Of a DNA stretch of 64,000 nt, positions 12,964-26,300 are shown in pieces (the first letter of the stretch is position 1; each line of letters opens with the position of its first letter). Made by a program: the position numbers and the translations under genes. The stretch comes from Trichostrongylus colubriformis (Eukaryota; Nematoda; Chromadorea; Rhabditida; Trichostrongylidae): NCBI GenBank assembly GCA_963978905.1, contig OZ022259.1, positions 33,724,343-33,788,342 of the forward strand, in the 5' to 3' direction. The notes under the pieces are model-generated. The model saw nothing but the letters and a program-made list of their open reading frames with translations, searched no databases and was not told the DNA's origin.

Positions 12964-13112
12964 TCCCATGCGAACTTTGACCCCTCCTAACTCGCTTCCG
13001 AACAGCCCGTAGCACTTTTGGTTTTCACATTTGTAATGAGCGTTCGAAGCCCTATCGATCTGTAGGGGTCCCTATTCGAAGTTCCATGGGAAGTAAAAAG
13101 CCCTTCCTGGTT
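12964..13112 (-). repeat. foldback arm, family A, copy 4
   Basis: This is the inverted partner of 11925-12110, closing an element of about 1.19 kb that contains two oppositely oriented tRNA-like heads. Confidence 0.75.
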
Positions 13113-15372
13113 AGTTGGAGGTTCAACTCATGAGATTTTTATCATGTTGTGCTCGCCATGTCCCGGGCACATCTGCGAACACTCAATTTTCATTTGGAGT
13201 AAGTATAACTTCTGCAATCTGATGGTCTCATGGACTTTTTTGCACTTCTCACTGAGCCACTTTTCTTCGGACCGTCTCGGACGGTCTTTTCTTTCCCTTT
13301 CTTTTCTACAGCCAACCTGAAAGCAGATTCACCTGTGAAGTGAAATTTCAAAGATTTACATAGATTAACCTGTTATCCCAAAAAAGAACAACATTCGAGT
13401 ATATTTCGTTATCACATTGCTCAACACTACTATTACGTTTGAATACGCGCAAATTTAAGTGGTTTCGAACGATTATTGATTTTCACGTGCTCATTCGATG
13501 TACGGGGCGCGGCAAAAGTATTGACCGCCTGACCCATCGCTACCGTAGAAAAGAAGTACCAGCATGAGCTTCACTGGTATATATGATCAACAAGTAGTTC
13601 TAAATGAAATATCGTAATATATCACCAGAATTCGGTGGAATCGCCTCTGGCTTGGACACATAACAAAAAGGGCCAGGAATAGCACTCGGCGGAGTCGAAA
13701 ACGATCGCCGCACAAATCGTCCCATACACTCACGAAGTAGTCTCAGATGCAGCGGCTGAATCGTAGGAAGTGGGGCAGGCCTTACGCTTCGGATGCTCCT
13801 TAAGATGCTCAAAACGCGATAGTCATGCAGCGTAGCATTCAAGCAGTCAGGGGAAGTGTTGCTGCGAGGACCTGCGATGAAGCACTAAAATTCCACAAAT
13901 CAGACGATATTCTAGTCAAAACCAATCGCCAAAATTGGCTTCGCTGCCAGCTTTGCCAGTGGCTACGGAGCCGAGGTGGTCTTATCAAATTCTAGAGACA
14001 CATTATAAAATGTCGGTTGAGCGGATCCATGCTGATACCCTCTTTCTAGATGAAATGGCGCGACTTTGTCAAGCGGTCTATCCCGCAATTTCTTATGTGT
14101 TTTCTTCCCTCACATCAGATCATTTTTTAATTCAGTTGGATTTCCGGACTGCTTTCGTGCATCCCAGGTGGTACTATTCAAATTCAAGCTGTGCCGCCCA
14201 AACAAGCTTTACCAGGATGGCTTGTCCTAACACGTCCACGCGAACCCTGATTACCCGGGCGGTTCTGGGACACGAAGCTTCCATTTTTTCCTTTTCTTTC
14301 CATTCACCCGTTTCCCTTTCAGCCTTTCGCTCACCCCCACGCTCATCTTTGTTTTCCGTTTTCGCCTTTGCGTTAAGTATAACGTAATCTACTCATAGTG
14401 AGTTGTTGCTTTATCTATGCCCTAAACGAGAGGTGATCACTGAAGAGTAGCTGCTTGAAAGTTTTCAGGCTATAAACACTTCCACAGGCATCTCTATCCT
14501 ACAGGAATAGGTGAGTAATTGTTTTGTTTGCACATAGAGCCCGATGGTCCTGCTGCTGTAGATGAAGCTTCGGATCAAAATGGATCAGAACTCGATACCG
14601 CTAACCTTTCACTTGTAGCCTATTGCGCCTCTGATTCATCTTTTCCTTGACTTCTCAGGGGACACCGTCAGGAGCAATTTTGACTTGTTGTGGTAAATAA
14701 AACCAGAGATGCTAAGCAGTCTACCAGTAGAGGAAGAAGGGATGAAACGGTCAAAAGCCAGACGTTAGGGCACTTTTCCTCCCGGTTCTTATCGAGAACA
14801 TGCTTGTGCGACCTCTGCATCACTGATGGGGTTGCTGCAAACAGTGAGATCAGCTAAGCCAGCTTTGCGAACGTTGTCTTGACCTTCCAAGCTACTATTC
14901 AATCAGCATCTAACGCACTGTAACCCACCCGAGCGAGACCGATCTCATCTTTCAAGAAAAGCATGTCTCACAGCTTTTATTCCACCCCCTAACCCCTAAC
15001 GGAATTTGTTAAGGTAGCAGAACCTTTAATTCTGTCTATTGTTGGAAATGAAAGTAAAGGTGGATAGTGTGCGAATGCGAAGAGAAAATCGATTAGGGTG
15101 GCCCATGTTTTAAAATATGGCCCCTATTTTTCACCTCTGACCTCTTTACCACAGTGATTTCCGGCGCGTCGCATCACAGAGTATCCACCTGAGCCACACG
15201 GATATATGACACTTGGCAGTGATACGCAACCAAACAACATCCTCTGTTATGGGGTAACTAGCAATCAAGGAGTCGCTGCATATCTTACGGCTCTGTTAAA
15301 AACCTTATAATCCCCTTTTCGCCTCTAAATCTCTTGTTGGCTTTGCGGAAATGCGAAAATATAATATGCTAT
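13113..15372. other. intergenic; one long ORF rejected
   Basis: A plus-strand ORF at 13935-14387 is the longest in the first 20 kb. Its product is rich in Ser, Phe and Pro toward the end with no recognisable domain or splice signals, so I do not call it. Confidence 0.4.
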
Positions 15373-15626
15373 TTCATGTTCAATCGACACCAAAAAAAAG
15401 GAAACTCCATGGTTTCTCCGACGAGAAACGCCCGCGGTATTTTAGGGCAAAATTCGCGAAAATCTCGAAAATTATGCCGAAAAAGAGACGAAAAACGAAA
15501 ATTCCTTAGACTCTCACATTCGTCTTGAGCCCTTTTTCAAATTATTCGGAAAATTTTGAAGAAAGTTACAGCAAAGAGACGGAAAAATCATGGAGTTTCC
15601 GTTTTTTGATGTCGATTGACCATGAA
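15373..15626. mobile_element. 254-bp MITE with about 40-bp inverted ends
   Basis: The left end TTCATGTTCAATCGACACC and the reverse complement of the right end, TTCATGGTCAATCGACATC, match closely. The match continues through AAAAAA(A)GGAAACTCCATG for about 40 bp. There is no transposase. The interior is rich in CGAAAA/TTTTCG. Confidence 0.75.
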
Positions 15627-17367
15627 TTAGTAGCGGCATTGTAGTCTGCCGGAAGGAGGGATCCATGAGTACCATGCATATTCGTTGCTGGCGAGTTTTC
15701 CTAGATGCTGATCTCCAAACTGATGATGAAGCATGACACATTTACGTTTCGCTGGCTCATGTACGTTTCGCTGGCTATGCAGGCCTCTCTCTAACCCATG
15801 CGCTCCTACCTTCATTTCTTTGCCACAACATATACTCTAGAACAAATTTTGATTCTGCACAATAATCAGCAGTCACACGGAAACCAGGCCGATGCGTTGA
15901 GATGATTCCATCCTCATTTTTGAAGCACAGTTTTCCTCTTAATTTTGGCAGATATTCAAAAGAGTGCGGCCCACGTTGTTCAAGGGTATTTTACTGATTA
16001 GGCCATGTGGTGCTCCACTTGCTAGCACGATTTTTCCTTTCTAATGCAATTACTGCAGCTATAGCTGACCGTTGGGGGACAAAATTACCCAGTATCGACC
16101 CAGGTTACTCAATTTCTGGGCAGGAGCCTTGATGATACACACGGTGTTTCTTTCAGTGTTTGCGTTCAGGGTCACAACAACCTGCCATAATAGCGAAACA
16201 TGAGAAACGCCTCCCGACTAGGGCTTACTCGCTCCTCGAAAGGATTACGGTATTTCCTACTCCTCTTTGCGTATAAGGTTATGAGACCAAGCTGCATGCC
16301 TGGAATAGGGCAGAGTTTCGAGACTACTTATCTTGAACAGATTAACATTTAATATTGTGCTGTTCCGGAGTCTCATGGTTATCTGAATGTTTGAAAAACA
16401 GTTGCGACTCCAAAATATTTATTCAAAAGACTCAAAAGACCCCTCAAAAGTCTCGAAAGTCTTGAAAATATTTTTGCAATATTTCGGCGTATAACGCCTT
16501 CTTCAGGCCTGAAACTGTGGTGATTAGCTAATTATATATGATATAATTGCTTACGGCCCCGTCCCAAAAATATTTTTGGCGTGACCCACCCTGCCAGAGA
16601 CGAATGGTGCAGGAAATGATAAACCCACCCGGTTAATGATAGATTAACATTTGATTTTTTGACACTTATTGAGATTTGATGACAGTCGGCTGTATTCATT
16701 ACCTCGGACCTAAAACCTTTATAGAGCCCCATTACAACAGCATCACTGGGAAGGGATGGAAGCTCGCATAATCAAGGTTACATAAAATTTTGCTCACTGA
16801 TGCACTTGGCGAACGATGAAGAGCCTGCCGGCCACACCTTCTACCTGCACGTGAATCTCATTTTACACTTTTCTTTTTCCTGGCTATTCATCTTCCCTTC
16901 TATGTACGCATGCTCTTCGTTCGTCTTTCCATTTCATTTTATCTGTCTTCTGGTTCTTTTTGTCGCAGCTAATTACAGTATCGTTTTCACTGGTGGTCAA
17001 GCTACCGTTTGTAACCGTTGAAGAGAATCCAAATGGTGTAATGGTCGGGAGCACCATTGTCACATGCACTATTTCAAAGATCAGGAACCACACAGGCCAG
17101 CCAAGCGTTCTATAGCCAACAAAGTTGCCCTAGACAGGGTTACTCTACTAAACTAAATGTATAGGTCAATATACGTGAAGTAGTCGAATGGGTGGCGCGT
17201 TTCCGGTGAACCTCCTTTTTCCTTGAAATATTATCAAGCGTTTCTTTGAACCAAGCTGGATTTAGATGAATATTCTTAAAGAAAGAAAAGCTTTTATTTA
17301 TCGGATTCACCTTCACTAACCCACCTTACTCTGACCGAATCTAACTAACTAAGCCTAAACTCAGCTA

Positions 17368-17399
17368 CCTAACCTAACCTAACCTAACCTAACCTAACC
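17368..17399. repeat. (CCTAA)n microsatellite
   Basis: About six perfect tandem CCTAA units. This is a pentamer, not the nematode telomeric hexamer TTAGGC. Confidence 0.9.
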
Positions 17400-18176
17400 C
17401 ACCAATCCTCAAGGATGGCCACGTCATTGACTAAAAGTTGTTGATCTCTCTTCGGATGGTTTTACACTCAGACAAAGAGGGGATTGGCTGGAAATAATGC
17501 TCACAACAACCTGGAATAGAGTTTCTGAAGTATTTTGTTACGGGTGACTTTTTGGGATTCATATGATACTAGAATAGGAGCTTTCCGGGTTTTCGATTTC
17601 TGAAATCTGGAGTCAAAATCGAATCTAAAGACATCAACTACAAGCAGTTGATAAATAGCGCGTTCCGTATACCATTGTGATACCGTGCGATCCATTATCC
17701 GATCACTCGGCAGCACTTTCTCATCCGACACTTGACCCTGGTCGCGATTTTTATGACCAGTGCATCGTAATTTAGGCATGTGGTGCCTATTTAGCTTGGA
17801 TGAAATATAATAGGCTAATAAATTATCAAATAAGCACATTGGTCACTTTCACCATTAAGAAATTGTCCGCGGGAATTCTACGATTTTAATTCAACTCCTC
17901 TCTAAATACAGTATACGAACAGAAACGCGAAAAAAAGCGGAAAACTCCCTTTATTCCCATCGAAACTAGAAGAGGGGCAACTCGGGCGAACTCTCGTCGA
18001 GTAAATTTGGGCAGCAGAGTGCACTTCAAATTTTTGCGCCCTATGTTGATTTGCTCTCTACTCTGCGTCCCTGTCTATATGACCGTTGCCACTTTGCTCC
18101 TAGAGCCCGCTTCACTGCTCCCCCTCAGACGTCTAGCCCTGTTGGACGTCATCTTGAGGGGACTGCAGCTCAGCCG

Positions 18177-18290
18177 CTTTTCGCTTTTCGCATGAAACTT
18201 TGCATGTGGTCCTTAGAAAGCAAATGCAACGTAAATGTATGGGTAACAGGAAAACTTATATCCGTGGACGACTCCTTCAATTGTGATGTG
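18177..18290. repeat. interspersed repeat, copy 2 of 3
   Basis: It contains CATGAAACTTTGCATGTGG, GTATGGGTAACAG and CCGTGGACGACTCCTTCAA in the same order as the copies at 2573 and 61560. Confidence 0.6.
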
Positions 18291-21200
18291 AAGTGAAACA
18301 GTGGCTTGATCGTCCCCGTGTGTGTCAGTGCTTTTTTTGTCGTACTTTTCTTCTCGTTGTTGACCCTAATTCAATTACTTCGGCTTGTATTGATTTGGTG
18401 CTTCACGTAGGTGTTCTCTCATCATCTGTTTACTTCTTATCAAAGTTCATCTTTTGGGCCGCATAACAGGTAACATCACCGGCGCACCTAGCTGACGCTA
18501 ATGTCGGTCACCCACCATCCAGCTACGCTTGAGATAATACATCACGATCTGATGCTTCAATACTGTTCAACTTATCTGCAAGCCTTCGCAAAAGATGGAT
18601 AAAACGAGTGCTACTGATAAGTGGCGATTGGATGCGCCATAAAAGCGCCAAGCTCAGAGAATCATGCACATGTACAGGTTCTGGATCATAATGACATAAG
18701 AAATCTTTTCGTGTTTGAGTCTTAATCCAGAGAGTGATTTAGAGGTTCCGTTGGATTGGGTCAAAAGTTGAGCTCGCGAGTATTGCTTACTCGCTTTTTT
18801 GCCCCTCCTTCCCCTTGTGCTGCGTACACGAACATTGTTGATTCCGATGACAAGTTTCAGATAACAAAATAAGCTTCTTGCAATGTTGGAAGCTTTTCCT
18901 TCCATGGATCGTCCAGAGCTAATCGTGGAAAAGTTTTATCACATACGAAAGTTCTTCCCTGTTATATTTCGTCTACACGATCTTGATATTGCTTTTCCTC
19001 GATTTCTCATAATTTCTATCATCATTTCACATCAGTACTTCATCTTTTTGCTTGCAACTATTCAATGGTTCCCATATTTTGTCGTGATTTCAGTAAGTGT
19101 CACAATGAAATAAACTGTACTTCTTAGGGTGGCCCTGAACAGAATTGAGTTTACCTATAATTTTTTTCAATGTTTCACAATTCAGCATGAGTTCCTTTTT
19201 ATATGCATGACATTTTGGTGATTTCTTACAATTTTTTACTTCTATCTTCTCAAGGGGTACTCTGTGAACATGATTCAATTTGGCCCCTGTACCTGAATTA
19301 CATTCACTATTTTTACGATTTTTCCTGGATTTTTTCCCGATTTTTCCTTTTTCCTAGTAACGTGTCCTCTTCAATGACGATCACGCCTTAACTCTGAAAA
19401 GCGCCACCTCTAAGCCCAAGCCTGTGACACAACCGGAGCTTTCCACCCACAGACATATCTTCAAATTTACCCTATCCTCACAGAAGCGTGACTCTAATCA
19501 TTACCAATTGGTCCTCCTTAGTGGAGGGAAAGGATGCAGCGATTCATAATGGGAAATGGAATTGAAGTTGAAGACTGAGTATAGTTCTGCTTTTAACTGA
19601 GCCTCTTCAATAACATTTGTGGGTTATATTGCACCATTTTTCTCATTTTTCCAACACTTAATTCACTTTGAATCATAACTCATTATCTCTGCTTTATCAG
19701 TCTTCTCTAGAACAGAATTCTCCACTTTAAGCCTCTATGCCTTCTAATTGTCTAAACTTGAATCTTATTTCGGCCTTTTATAATCCTAGTAAGTGTTAAG
19801 ACCTGACAATCTGCCAGACACGGCCAGTATGCTTATTGATGGTTGATAATTCCGAAATCGTAGCAACTCAATAAATAGTATGTGGTATTTTTATGCAATT
19901 TCTGTAAGAATTTTGCTTTGACACTAACTTACTACTATTCTCCTTTATAAATACCGGATAACTATCGTTATCATTTAAATGCCTGCGGCTTATCATTCCC
20001 ATTTGTCACTGATAAAATCAATATCAAGTAATGGTGCAGGAACAGCGGGGAAAAGGCCACTTCTCGAGATTATTTATGGAGACAGAGAAATAGATTACCT
20101 CTCTATCACCCTACCAAGGCTTCTCATTGACTCCTATTTAATCCACGCTGATCTGTGGCCAATTTGACTATTGGATGAGCCTAGATAATAGCGATAGCGT
20201 ATTTCATCTTACATCATGTTCTTGCACTACAAAAAAGAAGGAGTTTACACGAATTGTTTCTTTATTGTCGGTGATAAGTGTGGGACTTAGAATGATGTCA
20301 CTTTCTATCAGTTACTTTCCTCTTCTTGTGTGGACCCATGGGAAGAAAATCCGTTTTTGATCAATAAGTAGCAAGATTTGAGCCCTCGGCTCCTTTGGAC
20401 ATGTAGCTCCCAAAAGCCTTACCCTACCCCAGTACTCTGTCTATCCGGCATCCCAGAGCTCATACTTGAGAGGTTGAGCCGCAAGGGAGTCCGAGCGTGA
20501 ACGCATAATTATCTGCAGCCATCTCTGTCCGAGTCTCGTGCGTCTCTCGCCGCCATATACAGTACAGTAGTAGGCTGTATTCACTTGGCTATAAGTGGGG
20601 TCGGGCTGCATTTCGTCGGCTGTGCGCTGATGATGTGTGCTGGGCGCACAGTCTCTTTCTGCTACTGTGTGTGGTGGGGGTGGTGTCCTTGACCGCAAAC
20701 CCTCATCGAGGGCTTTCAACTCGCGACCTTCCATGCTTTCCATCGCATTCAACCCGCCACTGACGGCTACCACCATCACATACTCAGTAACCACTCATCA
20801 CTTCACCGACCTTCACCTCAGCTCTAACCTTGCCATTCTCGCTACTGCCTCGTAACCCGTACCCCATCCTCTATCTGAAGCCTGATCGCCAAAGTTCACA
20901 AGCATTAAACACGAACAGCAAGATCATCAAAATCTTATCTACAAGTATCCTTAGGTTGTTCGCGTCTGTGTCGCGTCACGTGTGAAGGCCGTTCTAGAAA
21001 AGTGCAACGGAATTTGGAACCACCCCGACTAAGCGCGACCCCGCGTTGAGCTGCTGCAGCTACAGATTTGTCGACAATCATTTGCGAATATTCGGGACGA
21101 GTCGTAGTTGGTACTTTATGGGAGGAATCATGATCCTCTGATGAAATGTCTGTGTGCTGTTTGTTCGGCTTAAGCGGAATAATCGGCTTTTCAGTATTAT

Positions 21201-23396
21201 GCGTGTGGGCCGGTTATTTCAACGCACCAAGCTTTCTCTCTACTCAAAACATCATGACAGCCGGATAACTGTGGCATGGATTTGGGCTACATTGAATGCC
21301 CAGCGAGAGGTAGAACAAACGTTGCGGCCGATAAGCAGGCGTCGAGCAGTGGCGCATATTCCCACACTTGCGCTGTCCCCGAAAAATTGCTGCTTTATGT
21401 AGAAGTATTTTTTGGTGGCTTAAAGTATTTGGAGACGGTGTACCAGTAAGGAGATGGTTTGATGACATCGAGGCATCGGGGAGTGGTAGAGCCCCGTAGA
21501 TCGATCAGATAGTACAATACAGCTTTGACCTCGAGAGAAGGGAGAGCGCGCAGCAGCTTTTGTCGCCCGACCCCCACCCAATTACGGAATGGCCGGCCGG
21601 CCGCCTGTGCGCATCGCCATCCCTCGTCGCTGCTACTGACAACTTCTCTTTCCATACAAACACAGCAGTCATGCACAGTACAGTCTTTCACAGCTGCCAC
21701 TTGTCCTACACCTCTTACAGTTCGTTTGATTGCTCTCTCAGTACTGGCACAGCAGTTCTCTTTACAGCATTCAAAATTTCATTGCCGGTTGTGCTACACC
21801 TCTCTCAGCTGACACCGTCATACAATCACACTCTCTTCCATTCTGATTTTTGTCGGCTGTGTTGTGCGCTGGTGGTTTTCCGGTTTTTAAGCTCCTTTTC
21901 GCGAAATTTCGTACAATGTGACCTGTATCTGAAGAAGATTGCTACAGCAAGCGATTAACAGGGCTCGTTGAGGAAGTCCACGTAAGCCCAAGAACAGCGC
22001 GAAAAGTGAGATTCTTAGTCGAGCATGAAAAGAGCGATCGACGATGATATGCTGGAGATTGAAAGGGGGAACAATTATCAGAGGCAGTGGTGGACAGCGC
22101 TCCACGATCAATGCCTCACTTATCATCGCTTGCAGACAACTAACAATGTCCCCTCCGTCTTCCGGTGCAAGCAGCTTGAGTGAGAGTCTGTGGAGGCTTA
22201 GCACGGACAGGCAGCTTATTTCAGTCTTTCCGCAGCACGTCTGACATTTTTCGGCCAGGCTCTTTTGAAATGAAGTCGGAGGTCACCGTCCGCAATGACC
22301 GACCGTAATCAATTTGGGTGGTAAGAGAGAAGCGCTTGAAACTCTGTTAGAGCCATGATTGGACGGGGTGGCCAGGCGGATCGCATGTGCTTCTGTCAGT
22401 GATGGATTCACATTCACTCTATTGGTATCTCCAACTCTGGACGACTATCGTCTCGTGCTCTCTCATTCTGTCTCTCTCGTTTCATCAAGGTCAGGCACAG
22501 GTGCGGCGGTCGATACCTGCGAGTCATAGGTAAAAGCTCGACCTGCCAAATGTAACCAGTCATCGATTCGACCAACAACACAGCCCACCTTTGCCTCGTC
22601 TTGAGTCGTCCAATGGATCGTGTCCGTGTTACCTGTCGATGTCGATTATTAAATATCTCGATTAATGATGGTCACAGGTCGTCTGATTGATCTTGGCGAT
22701 GCCGGAGACATCAGAGATTGATCTGTAGGACTTGAAAAGCCGATTGCCGTGTGCTGTATTGCTGTGGCAATCATGTGACAAAATTACAGTTAGCGCCTGT
22801 TTTCCTCGCCGTCTAGAAAGCAGTTGATGGCGATGTGTCCCATCGTCTGGCGCTTCTCCGCTTCTGACGTTATACTCTTCGGTGTTACCCAAATACAGCT
22901 CATAGTACTTGTATTGACCGTGTGCATTACTACTTTCGCTCTGTAATGGTTGTTCACTGTAACTGTTAGACAACCCATTATGGGCATTGATCGAGCTTAC
23001 ACTGTAAATCGGTTGCAGGTTGTTGGGTGATGGGATGGGGGAGGGGGGACGAATTACCACCAAGCGCGTCCGCTGCTAGTTTGACCCTTTTCTAGCCAGC
23101 CACCCAACCAGCAGCCAGCCGCTCCCAGGCTGCTACATGCTTCGGCTCTCCCCGCTCACGTCATTCCATCGTATCTCTGACCCCAGTTTTTCAGTTTCAT
23201 TCTCAACCTCTGTCACGTCCTTATTAAGCCTTCTACATTTTGTTCATCTTTGGAACCAACCCAGACACAGAGACTTTTCAGAGCCACCACTTCAGAGTTC
23301 CCCACTTCTATTTGTTCTGTCATTTGTTCTTTTCGAAAGAATTGAATAGAACCTTTTGGTAATCGAACTAAGCTGCGTTTTTCAGGTGCCAGCAGT

Positions 23397-26300
23397 ATGC
23401 CGTATAGACCAGAAGCCGATCTGAAACGACCCGATTTGAAAGGTAAGCTGTACCGCTTCAACAACGTCACGTATCACATGTGCTACGCAGTAAATCAATG
23501 GCGGCCGTACCGGTAGCGAAGCAGTCCTTTCGGTGCCGAGGAGCCTTGTTTTCTACCAATTTTCAGCGTCATGATTCTGCCACGCACTTCATATACTCCT
23601 GTTTTCACGGCGTCCTCGTTGAGGCCTCTTGTGCCCTCTAATTCTCGTCGTCGTTTTCTCTATTTCTCTTAGAATTGGTGCCCTCTTTAGGTGCCAGCTG
23701 TTTTTCGTACGTTTTTAATTTCTCGATCTTCTCTTTCGATTCACCGCATTCGATGCTGCTCCCCACTCATCGTTCTCGCTTGAAACACCCTAACTGGTAA
23801 AGATGTATTGTATGGCAGGTTTACGCTACAAGTATGACGACGGGAACCTTTTTAGAGAGCTTGCTTGTCGCATGAATCGTGGCAAAACTGATGATGGTTT
23901 CTAGGTAGCTGTGAGAGTTGAACGGGATCCCAACAGAAAACCGTGGCCAGGCGTTCTTCGGGCGTTTCACAAAGTTACTGCAAAGAATTGTCATGCAAAA
24001 GGTTACAGTAATTGTATCTTAAACGGGAACCCCAGCCGTCAAAGGACAAGGATTGGCTTAAGCTGGCTCAGTGGCTTTGTTCCTATGTACGCGCTCTCAG
24101 ATGCTAATTACCTTTGTGGTGCGGAGGAGGAGGTGTCATCCATCCATCCATTTCACCGCTCCTTCCCATTCACTCACTCACCCACAAGACAGTCTCTTTC
24201 ACTGGAAATCATCTTCCGAGCTGCGAAATGTAAATGATGCCGCGATCATCGTGTGCAAGCAGAGTTCATAAAGGGCAAATAGCAACAGTAACAGGTCCGA
24301 TAGTGTCGTAGAGTGTGTTTGAGTAGTTTTTTGTTTGCATGTCTGGCCAATACCACACACACAGGCGGCTTATTAGCAGTCGTCACTGGGGCGGGGTCAC
24401 GCAGTGGTTTTTCGGATCTCGGATGGATCGTATTCAAACGAATTTTAGCCTCGTTAAGCCAAATAATGACGCTACACGGAAAACACTTTAGTAACGATAT
24501 TTAGCACGTAATTGGAATTGCCTCGACCTACGTGACCCGACCGGAACCCCAATGAGAATCTTTAGGAAGGAGGCTCAAGAAAAGGAATTTGGAGTGGGTC
24601 GGTGAGGGGGATGGGCAATCTTTATAGAATGCTGGCCAAGCGAGTTTGATCCACGTGAAAAAATCCATAACCAAAACCTTTTCTGAAATAAATGGAACAA
24701 TGCCGTGGAGGTTTTTTGGGTATATATAAGACCCTCCGGGGCCCATGGTGTGAAAAGAGTAGGTTCCATGGCACCGCATTCGCTCTGTTACCCTCTATTG
24801 TCTTAACCCTCGTGTTTGGGTTCTCGCAGATCTTTCTGTTACCCACCCCCTTTCTGACTCTTACTGTTTCCGTTCTCAGGACTACTAGGTATAAAATACA
24901 GGAGGGCAGACTAAAGATGTTGGGTCAGCTGCCTATAGTGGATCACATGGCAAACAAAAGGTACTCAAACATACTTTACTACCGCGATGTCGGAGCTATT
25001 GCTATTGTTAATTGCCCCCCCCCCTCCCCTCCATGGGTTTCGTACCTCAGTTGAGGGTGCTTAGGATCTTTATGGAGCTACATATTCAAAAGGAAGTTGG
25101 ATCGTTTTGAGAAACTGTGATGGTGAAGCCCTAAGTTGAGCTTGGAAATTCAATGTTACACTTCTGTTCCTACGAAGCTTCACTGCTCATTGTTTTTTGA
25201 AATTGAAAGTTATAATATAATTGTTGCGTGCAGACGAAGCAACCCTGAGAAGGAGCTGGTTACGGTATTGTTTTTTTTTTCAAATTTTACCTTACAAAAG
25301 GAAATACTGTAGTGCTTGGCGGACACCTTATATGAATGAACCCTTATTGACCACCAATGTTACCAAGCAGGTGTCGTTTAGTTCCTCCTCTTGAAATCGC
25401 TCCCAGTTCAACAGCCGATGGAACTGCTGTCATCTCAACTGGTTACGAAATTTTGCCCTCCTGCCACCCCGCCTGTTCTCGCCTCGTTGTCGCTTTTGAC
25501 GTACACACGATGTCGTCGTTGGGCACCACAGAAGGGAACTAATTTAGAGACCATTAGCTGTGCTCAAGCTGTGTTGTGGTGTGGCTGTCCGCTGACTCCG
25601 AGAAGGCTTCGACGCCGCCACCCTCGACGGACAGTGTTGTGCTTTTTCGGGGTGGAAAAAGCGTTGTCAGTGGACGAAATCGGCTTTTTGACTCGACAAT
25701 TACCTCGCCATGCGCGAGTCGATCGATTGCTCGATTGCCAGATGCATGTGAGCTGCGCGCCATCTCTTCGCGCAAGGTGTTCTGTAGCAGTCCGGCCACG
25801 ATAACACTGACCATTTATCGCTGGGCTAATCAGGCGGAATCGGTCCCTAATGACTTCCAGAGGTCAGTCCTCCAACTCTGTCTTCGTCCGAGATCTCACG
25901 GTCCACAAAAAAGGATTTCCGTAAGGGTTCCACCTTCAGGCTTTTGGAGTCCGAAAGAATTCTTTATGGAGCACACATTCAAAAGGAGGTTGGGTCGTAG
26001 AGCCACCAGCTATATAAAAAATTTCAATTTCAAAAAATTCTCAGATAGGTTCTATACTCCGCGACGGGTGGTGTGAAGTCTTAGTGTTGCTGCCAAGGCA
26101 CTTCCAGTCCTGAAATCGCTTATTCAAATGCTTTTTACACCGACAAAAAACTTCTATCAAAGCGCATTGGGAAGGTATTGACGGAACCATTTTCTCCCCT
26201 ATACCTGCCAGCATGTTCTGAAATCGACGACAGCTGGCCGAACTGGTTCTATAAATTTACGGAAAGCGCTGGGGACAAGTTTGCTGCTACCCACGGCAGA

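Larger units (their letters stand above)
15627..23382. other. intergenic / upstream region; no gene seen
   Basis: Nearly 8 kb without a supportable gene. It holds a pentanucleotide tract near 17.37 kb and an interspersed repeat at 18.18 kb. From about 20.4 to 23.1 kb the sequence becomes more GC-rich with overlapping ORFs on both strands and no domain. That block lies just upstream of the zinc-finger gene and could include its promoter or 5' leader, which the sequence alone cannot show. Confidence 0.4.

Noticed and set aside
13935..14387. 150-codon plus-strand ORF as a gene
   Set aside because: No domain or conserved pattern, biased Ser/Phe/Pro end, and no splice or trans-splice signal.
17368..17399. 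Telomere-like CCTAA array
   Set aside because: The unit is a pentamer and short; nematode telomeres use TTAGGC, and the tract lies inside unique sequence.
18883..19113. Membrane-protein exon (hydrophobic ORF)
   Set aside because: Hydrophobicity comes from T-rich DNA; no partner exons or family match.
22662..23063. 133-codon minus-strand ORF upstream of the zinc-finger gene
   Set aside because: Low-complexity Ser/Asn/His composition and no family resemblance.
25576..26076. 166-codon ORF inside zinc-finger intron 1
   Set aside because: No recognisable motif, overlaps a dispersed repeat at 25953-25999, and lies within a well-supported intron.
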